From JADJEI01 sp035328465 (GTDB taxonomy: Bacteria; Bacteroidota; Ignavibacteria; Ignavibacteriales; Ignavibacteriaceae), in assembly GCA_035328465.1 (NCBI GenBank), contig DAOLIQ010000056.1, positions 1 to 22,795 on the forward strand: a DNA stretch of 22,795 nucleotides. The letters are read 5' to 3'. Below the pieces are notes generated by a model. The model made no database searches. It was not told the origin of the DNA and worked only from the letters and a program-made list of their open reading frames with translations. Positions 1 to 6,880 of this stretch are shown piece by piece. Every line of letters starts with the position of its first letter. Within the stretch, counting starts at the first letter, position 1. Position numbers and translations under genes: made by a program.

Positions 1-206
1 GAAAACAAAGTAAAAATTAAAAATTATTTAAAAAATTTTAAACGCTCCTCTAGTTATAAAAATTTTAATAAGGAATCCTGAATTCAGCATTTTGTTCCTG
101 CTAAAAAATTAATAGTGAATACTTTACTTTTAATGAACGTATTTACAAGTTTACATCGTCATTAATAAAATTCTTTCATAATTTATTGAAGGAAGTTGAG
201 GTTTAA
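1..206. other. AT-rich upstream region, no gene seen
   Basis: This stretch is very AT-rich and holds no convincing coding sequence or RNA gene. A palindrome CTGAATTCAG lies at 78-87. A weak promoter-like pair, TTTACA at 142-147 and TAATAA at 163-168, is spaced by only 15 bases, so I do not call it. The right end carries a good Shine-Dalgarno (GAGG at 198-201, five bases before the ATG at 207). Confidence 0.5.
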
Positions 207-1001
207 ATGGATACAGTTAATCAAGCGGTGTTCCCTTTTGGATCACCTGTTAATAAATTATTTCAGGCAGATCGAACTCCTAAAAAAGTTTTTGTACTTG
301 GCGTATATGCCGGGACTGTACATGCACGTTGGCTTGAAAAAAGCGGGAAGATATTAGTGCGCGCCCTTGCTGTAGCGAGTGAACCCGAACCTTACTGGCG
401 CGGCGATCAAGAACAGGCGGAACAAATCGTTAGAAGTATAAATATTCCCGAAGAGTATGGTATACTTATTTCCGAAGGGAAGGAAATTAATGGATCGATC
501 GGGCGGTCATTGGATAAATTATTTTTAGAACCACTTGGGTTAATTAGGAAAGATTCCTGGCTTTGCGACATGATTCCTTTTAGTTTGATGAATCGCGGAC
601 AGCGAAAGGCGATTAAAAGATATACGAGATTGACTGCTGGTAGCTCTTTCCCCCCATCATCTGTGCCGTCTACGGAATTAAAAAATCAACTTGTGGATAA
701 CCGGCGGCGAGAAGAAATATTGGCAGAGATAAATGAATCAAAAGCCGAAATTTTAATTTCTTTGGGCGACCTGCCTTTGAAAATGTTTTTAAGTCACTAC
801 GGTCTCGAAAAAGTTCGTTTGGCTGATTATTCAATTTATGGCAGGCTTCATCCTATAAAGCTTGGTGATAGGGAAATTCAACTACTTCCATTGATTCATC
901 CTCGTGATACCTTGCGCGAATCTGGTTACGCAGAACGCTGGTTTGAATATCACAAAAGATGGCTCGAGAAAGATGCGAAGGATTTATTTAAGAATATTTA
1001 G
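207..1001 (+). CDS. Uracil-DNA glycosylase superfamily-like protein (divergent)
   Basis: The 264-residue product has no signal peptide or membrane segment and should be cytoplasmic. Its layout recalls the uracil-DNA glycosylase superfamily: a hydrophobic strand and glycine-rich loop VLGVYAGTVHARW (residues 30-42) sits where motif 1 would lie. A second strand ISLGDLPLKMFL follows at 184-195, and a late LPLIHPRD (227-234) resembles the His-Pro motif 2. DMIPFSLMNRGQ (121-132) lies between them. The motif 1 loop lacks the usual Asp, Glu or Asn arrangement of GQDPYH or GEAPG enzymes, so activity on uracil is uncertain. The ATG at 207 has GAGG five bases upstream. The gene stands alone between AT-rich spacers. 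I infer superfamily membership from motif order only; a plain hypothetical protein is the alternative. Confidence 0.45.
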   Translation: MDTVNQAVFPFGSPVNKLFQADRTPKKVFVLGVYAGTVHARWLEKSGKILVRALAVASEPEPYWRGDQEQAEQIVRSINIPEEYGILISEGKEINGSIGRSLDKLFLEPLGLIRKDSWLCDMIPFSLMNRGQRKAIKRYTRLTAGSSFPPSSVPSTELKNQLVDNRRREEILAEINESKAEILISLGDLPLKMFLSHYGLEKVRLADYSIYGRLHPIKLGDREIQLLPLIHPRDTLRESGYAERWFEYHKRWLEKDAKDLFKNI

Positions 1002-1214
1002 ATATTTTTCCTTCAATCTTTACAAGTAATTTTATGGTTGATTGATTATAGGATTATTAAACTATTTCAACTGCGCACAATAATTATTCCTTTAATTAAT
1101 TGTATTATAATTAGAAAGAACTAAATACTTTTCTCTAATAGAGAATAGTAAAACTTATTTTTTTGATTGCCAGCAAATGATTTCAACTGGCATTTATATT
1201 GTGCATTAACTTGC

Positions 1215-1230
1215 GAACGATTGATCGTTC
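1215..1230. promoter_or_regulatory. Perfect dyad GAACGAT-TG-ATCGTTC, candidate operator
   Basis: A perfect 7-bp inverted repeat with a 2-base centre lies about 40 bases before the start codon of the repeat-protein gene at 1272. It overlaps the possible -35 element at 1222-1227. The size and position suit a dimeric repressor site, but no regulator is encoded nearby, so the role is inferred. Confidence 0.35.
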
Positions 1231-1249
1231 AAAACGCTTAAACTATTAA
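1222..1249 (+). promoter_or_regulatory. Possible promoter for the 1272 gene
   Basis: TGATCG/TTGATC-like bases from 1222 (four of six matches to TTGACA when read from 1221-1226 as TTGATC) are followed after 17 bases by TATTAA at 1244-1249. The 5' leader would be short, with AAAGGA at 1261-1266 as ribosome binding site. Matches are partial and the region is AT-rich, so confidence is low. Confidence 0.22.
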
Positions 1250-1271
1250 TAATTATTTCAAAAGGAATGCT

Positions 1272-1835
1272 ATGCGCTATACTGCTTCCAAATACAATAA
1301 ACGAATTTTGTATTTCCTTCTTTTGATGATTCCGGTAATGATAATTCTTTTGCTATCTACCTGGCCTCAAAAGAAAATTATAAGGAATGCCTTCGAAGTA
1401 AGAAACAGTTTGACTTACAATATTGGAAGCGAGACTCCTTTCACAGGAATGATACTCGATACGATCACAACAAAAATCATTGAGTATTATCTTGTAGATG
1501 GAAAGAAGAATGGAAATTTTATTGTTTATAACTTCTCTGGAAATATTGAAGTATTCGGCAAAATGGTTAATAATAAAAATGAAGGCGAATGGAAATATTT
1601 TTTCCCCGATGGTAAATTAGAAAGTGTTGGAAATTTTGAAGACGATAAATTAACCGGCAAATGGTTATGGTATTATCCTGACGGCTCCTTAAAAAAAATC
1701 GGTTACTTTCATAAGGGACAAGAAAACGGCAAATGGGTAGAGTATAAAAAATCCGGCGATATTAAACAGGAAATTTATTTCTTAAATGGTAAAGTTGTTA
1801 ACTCTGTTAAAAGAGAAGAATTAAAGTCCTCATAA
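1272..1835 (+). CDS. Membrane-anchored MORN-variant (YwqK-like) repeat protein
   Basis: The 187-residue product begins with a basic stretch and one hydrophobic segment (about residues 11-31), which may be an uncleaved signal anchor. The rest would then face the periplasm or outside. The body carries repeats of the MORN-variant type found in YwqK-like proteins, pattern G-x-W-x-Y-[FY]-x-D-G: NEGEWKYFFPDGKLESVGNF (103-122), LTGKWLWYYPDGSLKKIGYF (127-146) and ENGKWVEYKKSGDIKQEIYF (151-170). A weaker copy runs from about 78. These repeats form beta-hairpin surfaces; the family is loosely described as antitoxin-like in databases, but nothing here shows a toxin partner. The ATG at 1272 has AAAGGA five bases before it. 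The stop lies only six bases from the convergent end of the next gene. Confidence 0.75.
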   Translation: MRYTASKYNKRILYFLLLMIPVMIILLLSTWPQKKIIRNAFEVRNSLTYNIGSETPFTGMILDTITTKIIEYYLVDGKKNGNFIVYNFSGNIEVFGKMVNNKNEGEWKYFFPDGKLESVGNFEDDKLTGKWLWYYPDGSLKKIGYFHKGQENGKWVEYKKSGDIKQEIYFLNGKVVNSVKREELKSS

Positions 1836-1841
1836 TTTCTA

Positions 1842-2942
1842 TCAGAAAAAAGTATAGATTTTTCCGGTTTCATCAATTTTAATAATTTCTTCAGAATTCC
1901 TTATTTGGTAAATCACCTCAAATGATTTTTGTGTTATATTAAAGTCGAGACAATTAATAAAGTCTAATCCTAAAAACATTGTTTCATTTTTAATTTCATT
2001 CCTTTCAGCAAATCTATTATTTGCTGCAAAATATTTTTTTTGGAAATAATAAACCTGTCTTAAACCCCACTTTATTTTTTCGATATCAGGGAGTTGGAAA
2101 TCTTCTGTTGCAAAAAAATCACTTTCATCACCGAACACAACATAACCCCACATTTCCGGATAATGCATATTAACTAAGCCTTGGGGTGACCAAACCCAAT
2201 TATCTTCAGGCATATTCCCGCCGTTATCATCCACAATTTTTTGATATTTATTATTCACAACTTCTGTCTTCCATTCAACTCTCGAATAATTAATGCGCCA
2301 ATAATCGCCTGGTGAAGGAGGGGTGTTCTTTCCGGCACATTCACTCAGCACCACCCAGGGAATAGCGAGTTCTATTGTCCATCCAGAATCAATATCAGTT
2401 GTGTTATTTAATGATCCGTATAAATGAACCGCACTTTTTAAACCAGATATGTCCCATGAATTTATAGCCGGACCTCCATCGCGATAAGGCTTTATTAGCA
2501 GAAGATCCCAAACAGTATTTAAAGCATTTAGTTCTAATTCGTAATACAGATGAGAATCGCCATCCGGATCTAAAAATACTTCAAAGTCATTATCCTGATA
2601 AATTACTGTATCACGCTGCTGAAGCGTAGCCCAAAGATTAGGTTCTTCAAGTTCGGCACCAATGTAAAAGTAATTTTCATCCCAAAGCATTTTTACTCTT
2701 GTTTGAAATCGAGGTTGGGGTTTGAGGTGCCCTTCGATATCTACGAATGAATCCGTCCATTTCATTTTTCCCCACTCAGCTTCGCTTAGTAGTCCATCAA
2801 TTATAATTTCGGAATTTGACTTGACACAATAATAAGTTTTAGGATTAAATGGAATTTGAGGTAATAAAAATTTGTCCTGAGCAAATAAAGAAAAAAAACA
2901 TGATAAAATTAATGCGAAAGTCTTTAACTGAAACTTGATCAC
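1842..2942 (-). CDS. Secreted carbohydrate-binding family 9-like protein
   Basis: This is the last gene of the mannoside operon. Residues 1-21 form a signal peptide (hydrophobic core FALILSCFFSLFA, likely cleavage before Gln22). Residues 35-270 match the CBM9-like fold: opening EIIIDGLLSEAEWGK (45-59), then VKMLWDENYFYIGAELEEP (83-101), DNDFEVFLDPDGDSHLYYEL (117-136), WTIELAIPW (188-196), YWRINYSRVEW (214-224) and the closing WVWSPQGLVNMHYPEMWGYV (249-268). CBM9 proteins bind reducing-end sugars, usually attached to glycanases; here the module is free-standing with a roughly 95-residue tail of unknown role. The start is GTG, needed to keep the signal peptide, and lies nine bases after the GH130 stop. 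Ligand binding to mannosides is inferred from context. Confidence 0.85.
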   Translation of the reverse strand: MIKFQLKTFALILSCFFSLFAQDKFLLPQIPFNPKTYYCVKSNSEIIIDGLLSEAEWGKMKWTDSFVDIEGHLKPQPRFQTRVKMLWDENYFYIGAELEEPNLWATLQQRDTVIYQDNDFEVFLDPDGDSHLYYELELNALNTVWDLLLIKPYRDGGPAINSWDISGLKSAVHLYGSLNNTTDIDSGWTIELAIPWVVLSECAGKNTPPSPGDYWRINYSRVEWKTEVVNNKYQKIVDDNGGNMPEDNWVWSPQGLVNMHYPEMWGYVVFGDESDFFATEDFQLPDIEKIKWGLRQVYYFQKKYFAANNRFAERNEIKNETMFLGLDFINCLDFNITQKSFEVIYQIRNSEEIIKIDETGKIYTFF

Positions 2943-2951
2943 TTTTATGCT

Positions 2952-3926
2952 CTAATCATTTATTGCAGAATTAATTAAATCGTGAACCGTCGTTTCCGCT
3001 GAGCAAACCGTTGTATCTGCAGCACCGTAATAAATTATAACCCTGCTTTTATCAGATGCATAACCTTTATCATCATATTCATCAACGATAATACCGGATG
3101 GAAATACAACGTTGGGAACTTGACCGGTAAGCTCAAACATTTCTCGCGGCTCAAGTATATTATTTCTTGAACGTGCAATGACTTTTGCGGGGTTCTGCAA
3201 ATCTAATAACACCACCCCAGCTTGATAAATATTTATACTGCTAAAATGAGTTGCCACTCCATGATAGATATGAAGCCAGCCTTTGCGTGTTTTAATCGGC
3301 GGCGGGCCTGAACCAATTAGTTCATCCCAATAATGCGGTCTGCCTGAAAATACTTCCCCAACATTTTGCCAGCTTACAAGGTCACTGGATTCGGAAAGTA
3401 TAATTGACTGTCCTGAAATTACACCCCCATTAAGCATCAGCTTATTGGGACGGTGCAAAAGATAGTATTTGTCATTTATTTTTTCAGGGAATAAAACTCC
3501 ATTGCGTGATTCTTCATTTGAAATTAATGAATGGAAATAATATTTCTCGAATTCTAAAGTAGAAGCAAGGCCCAATTTGCATCCTGAATCGGTGTCAATT
3601 GCAAAAACGATATAATAAGTGTTCTCTATTTTAGTCAACCGCGGATCGTAAATATGATAAATAACATCGGGTAATGATTCAATACCTTCAAACAGAATCA
3701 ATTTATTATCAATTGTAAAATTTATTCCATCTTTGCTTGTCGCTTTTAATAAAAATGTTTCCCGCCCCCTTGTTTGTACGCGAAGTAAAAGCAGGATTTC
3801 ATTATTAAATATTACAGAAGCGGGATTAAATACGGAGCTGACATTGCTAAAAAATGGAATTATATCGTGAATATCCTCCCGCGAGATTAACGGATTTTTT
3901 GGATTTCGAATTAACATAAAATTCAT
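2952..3926 (-). CDS. GH130 family beta-mannoside phosphorylase-like enzyme
   Basis: The 324-residue product is a five-bladed beta-propeller glycosidase of family GH130, whose members phosphorolyse beta-mannosides to mannose-1-phosphate; a minority hydrolyse beta-1,2-mannosides. Visible landmarks are FNPAS (33-37), LLLLRVQTRGRE (45-56), YDPR (93-96, with Asp94 at the expected general acid position), FPEK (146-149), HRP (158-160), ELIGSGPPPI (202-211), YHGV (221-224), FPSG (275-278) and YYGAADT (299-305). The basic residues after FPEK and in HRP and YHG fit phosphorylase-type members better than hydrolases, though I cannot prove it. There is no signal peptide, so it acts in the cytoplasm. Its ATG overlaps the GH92 stop by four bases (ATGA), which indicates translational coupling. 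Met4 (3917) is an alternative start. Exact substrate linkage cannot be read from sequence. Confidence 0.9.
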   Translation of the reverse strand: MNFMLIRNPKNPLISREDIHDIIPFFSNVSSVFNPASVIFNNEILLLLRVQTRGRETFLLKATSKDGINFTIDNKLILFEGIESLPDVIYHIYDPRLTKIENTYYIVFAIDTDSGCKLGLASTLEFEKYYFHSLISNEESRNGVLFPEKINDKYYLLHRPNKLMLNGGVISGQSIILSESSDLVSWQNVGEVFSGRPHYWDELIGSGPPPIKTRKGWLHIYHGVATHFSSINIYQAGVVLLDLQNPAKVIARSRNNILEPREMFELTGQVPNVVFPSGIIVDEYDDKGYASDKSRVIIYYGAADTTVCSAETTVHDLINSAIND

Positions 3927-6868
3927 TTGACTATAATTTCATCAGCAAAGACCCAGCATTTTCCCCCCGCACCTTTATGCCATTCGGGGCATACACCTAA
4001 ATTTCTTGCAATCACCTTTACGAACCCTGCAGAAATATTTAAATCATCAAGTGTGAATTCCTGAATCAAGCTTCCTTCTTGTTTTGGTGAAATCTCACTC
4101 AAAACTTTTCCCGCGAATTCAAAATTTTTATTATCATTAGAAAAATAAACTTCGACATATTCAGGAAAGAATATCCATGAATTAATATCCTGCAAACAAT
4201 TTATTGAAACGCTTTGTACATTTATTTTTTCTTTCAAATCAATGATAACATCAAGATCATTTTCTTCGTAACCTTGCCAATTCCCGCTGCCATAACTGTT
4301 CGAGCCGCGGATCTCGTCAATCAGGGCGTTATCCCCACCTGCTGTATAACGATTACTATATGGCTGGTTTATAGTGATACTCCATTTGTGATTAAGTTTG
4401 ATAAACTCTGCAATCGCAGTCATACTTTTAATATTATTATTCGTGACAAATGCTTTCACATAACAGGATGCATTTATTTCAAACGGTTTATCGTAAAGAA
4501 TAAAATTATTTTGAATTGAATCCATTGAAACTGAATAGTAAATTGTATCTGAGGGGTCGAATGAATGAATAGTTATAGTTTGCATGACACTAAAAGCCAT
4601 AGACTCTGATTCGATAACAGGCATGGGAAGTATTTTATTTTCAAGTATTTCTGAAACCGGTGAAGAGTCATTTCCATTAAATATCATTTTATTTTGGGAT
4701 GAACTCATTTGTATTTGCAACTTACTGCCTTGAATAATATCAGAATGTTTTACGAATGATTTATTATATTCCACTCCGTTCATCTCTATAGAGTTAATAT
4801 ATTTATCACTTGAAGAATTATTCTCAGCAATTAATTCAAAATGTTTTCCATTCTCAAGATGAATTGAAACCTTATCGAATAAAGGGCTTCCTAGCAAGTA
4901 TAAATCAGAACCGGGAGTAACAGAATAAAACCCCATCGCACTCATTACGTACCAGGCAGACATTTGACCACAATCCTCATTACCGCTTAATCCTTCGGGG
5001 GTATCATCATACAAATTAAATATTTCACGAACTTTTTCGGCGGTTTTCCACTGAGCACCGGCAAACGAATACAAATATGCCATGTGATGACTCGGTTCAT
5101 TACCATGTGCATATTGCCCTATTAATCCCGTAATATCAGCCTGCTGCCTTCCAGTTAAACTGCCCGAAGCCGAAAATAATTCATCAAGTTTATTAATAAA
5201 CACTTTCTGCCCCCCATAAAGTTTCATAAATCCATTTACATCTTGCGGAACAAAAAATGTGTATTGAAAAGCATTAGCTTCAGTGTAATCCCCGCTGACT
5301 GAATAAGGATCAAATGTTTTTGCCCAATCACCATTTCGTTTGGGACGCATAAAACCGGTTGATGGATCAAATATATTTTTATAAAATTGTGCACGAGTAT
5401 TAAACTTTAAAAAATCTTCTTTCTTTCCAAGCAGATTTGCCATAGTTGAAATACACCAATCGTCATACGAATATTCCAGGGTTTTTGAGACAGATTCATA
5501 ATCTTTATTTGCAGGGATGTAACCATATTGCTTATAATATTGCAATCCGAAATGATCGAGCATGGCGCTTTGTTTCATTGCGGAGAATAATTTTTGGGCA
5601 TCGTAACCGCGAATATTTTTTACATATGCATCAACAATAACTGGAATGGAATGGTAGCCGATCATGGTATATGTTTCGTTGCCCGCAAGTTCCCAAACAG
5701 GTAATATTCCACCCTCTTCATACTTGTGCAGGAATGTATTGATGAAATCATTCGTACGCGCTTGTTCAATTATTGTAAATAGAGGATGTTCTGCTCGGAA
5801 TGTATCCCACAAAGAAAAGACAGTATAGTTTTCAAAGTCATCTGCAGTGTGGATTGCGTTATCAGCTCCTCTGTACTTACGATCAACATCCATAAATAAA
5901 TTTGGGGCGATGCAGGAGTGATATAAAGCTGTGTAAAAAATTCGTTTGTGTTTTAGCGACCTACTTTCAACTTCAATTTTAGAAAGCTGATTATTCCAAA
6001 TTTCAGAGGCTTTCAATTTTATTTTATCAAAGTCCCAATCCGGAATCTCAACCCGAAGATTATTTTTGGCTCCTTCAATACTCACTGAAGAGATACCCAC
6101 TTTGATTAGTAATTCCTCATTTTTCTTAAAAGAGAAATTCAATGCTGCTACAACCTCTGAATTACGCAATGATTTTAAAATTGAATCTGATTTATTTTCA
6201 GAAAATATTTTATATGAAGAAATCGGTTTGGAAAATTCAGCATAGAAATAAACTATTTGATCTTTTGCCCACCCCACCGATCGTCTGTAGCCGGAGACAA
6301 TGGTTTCACTTTCAATATTTATTTCAGCGTCTGTACATTTATCCTGAATTCCATGCCTGAGATCAATAATCAAATGACCATCACCTGGGAAGTTATAACG
6401 ATGAAATCCCGCTCTTGAAGTGGCAGTAAGTTCTACAAAAATATCATAGTCATCCAGCATCACAGAATAGTAACCGGGTCCGGCGGTTTCACTTTTATGA
6501 GAAAATCTCGATCTGTAACCTTCGTCGGGATTGGATTTGCTTCCTGGTTCAATTTTTATCTCACCAGTGGCTGGCATGAATAATACATCTCCGTAATCAC
6601 CAATTCCTGTCCCGCTTAGGTGGGTGTGGCTAAATCCCATTATACTACTGTCAGAATAATGATATCCGGAACACCAATCCCAGCCTTCAATATCAGTATC
6701 AGGGCTTAATTGCACCATCCCAAAAGGTAGGGTCGCACCAGGGAAAGTGTGTCCGTTTTTACCTGTACCGATAAATGGATCAACAAACTGTATGTAATTA
6801 GTTTGAGCATATGTGAAAATTATACTAGATAATAGTAGTTCAAAAGAAAGTAAAAAGAAAGTTTTCAT
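3923..6868 (-). CDS. GH92 family alpha-mannosidase with C-terminal binding modules
   Basis: This 981-residue secreted exo-alpha-mannosidase belongs to family GH92, calcium-dependent inverting enzymes that trim mannose from N-glycans and yeast mannan. Residues 1-21 are a signal peptide (cleavage near A21/Q22). The GH92 core runs about 26-735: VDPFIGTGKNGHTFPGATLP (29-48), GWDWCSGYHYSD (62-73), GFSHTHLSGTG (78-88), SLWDTFRAEHPL (352-363), TEANAFQYTFFVPQD (529-543, the segment that usually carries the catalytic acid), HGNEPSHHMAYLY (588-600) and GNEDCGQMSAWYVMSAMGFY (629-648, bearing the acidic base region). Two further modules follow: about 750-825 resembles the chitobiase C-terminal beta-sandwich, and about 828-981 resembles an F5/8-type (discoidin) sugar-binding domain. 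It lies 12 bases after the symporter gene and overlaps the GH130 gene. Linkage specificity is not readable. Confidence 0.96.
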   Translation of the reverse strand: MKTFFLLSFELLLSSIIFTYAQTNYIQFVDPFIGTGKNGHTFPGATLPFGMVQLSPDTDIEGWDWCSGYHYSDSSIMGFSHTHLSGTGIGDYGDVLFMPATGEIKIEPGSKSNPDEGYRSRFSHKSETAGPGYYSVMLDDYDIFVELTATSRAGFHRYNFPGDGHLIIDLRHGIQDKCTDAEINIESETIVSGYRRSVGWAKDQIVYFYAEFSKPISSYKIFSENKSDSILKSLRNSEVVAALNFSFKKNEELLIKVGISSVSIEGAKNNLRVEIPDWDFDKIKLKASEIWNNQLSKIEVESRSLKHKRIFYTALYHSCIAPNLFMDVDRKYRGADNAIHTADDFENYTVFSLWDTFRAEHPLFTIIEQARTNDFINTFLHKYEEGGILPVWELAGNETYTMIGYHSIPVIVDAYVKNIRGYDAQKLFSAMKQSAMLDHFGLQYYKQYGYIPANKDYESVSKTLEYSYDDWCISTMANLLGKKEDFLKFNTRAQFYKNIFDPSTGFMRPKRNGDWAKTFDPYSVSGDYTEANAFQYTFFVPQDVNGFMKLYGGQKVFINKLDELFSASGSLTGRQQADITGLIGQYAHGNEPSHHMAYLYSFAGAQWKTAEKVREIFNLYDDTPEGLSGNEDCGQMSAWYVMSAMGFYSVTPGSDLYLLGSPLFDKVSIHLENGKHFELIAENNSSSDKYINSIEMNGVEYNKSFVKHSDIIQGSKLQIQMSSSQNKMIFNGNDSSPVSEILENKILPMPVIESESMAFSVMQTITIHSFDPSDTIYYSVSMDSIQNNFILYDKPFEINASCYVKAFVTNNNIKSMTAIAEFIKLNHKWSITINQPYSNRYTAGGDNALIDEIRGSNSYGSGNWQGYEENDLDVIIDLKEKINVQSVSINCLQDINSWIFFPEYVEVYFSNDNKNFEFAGKVLSEISPKQEGSLIQEFTLDDLNISAGFVKVIARNLGVCPEWHKGAGGKCWVFADEIIVK

Positions 6869-6880
6869 AATTCATCTCTT

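Larger units (their letters stand above)
1002..1271. other. AT-rich intergenic region with small inverted repeats
   Basis: This 270-base spacer has no coding signal. It contains three small inverted repeats: TTCTCT/AGAGAA at 1131-1145 (loop AAT), TGCCAG/CTGGCA at 1168-1173 and 1187-1192 (13-base loop), and the 7-bp dyad at 1215-1230 annotated separately. None is followed by the uridine run of a convincing intrinsic terminator on the plus strand. Confidence 0.5.

Noticed and set aside
1272..1835. Toxin-antitoxin system based on the YwqK-like label
   Set aside because: No toxin-like partner gene lies next to it and the protein is membrane-anchored; the label rests only on MORN-variant repeats.
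4214..4519. 101-residue plus-strand open frame inside the GH92 gene
   Set aside because: It is antisense to a strongly supported GH92 coding region and shows no recognisable domain.
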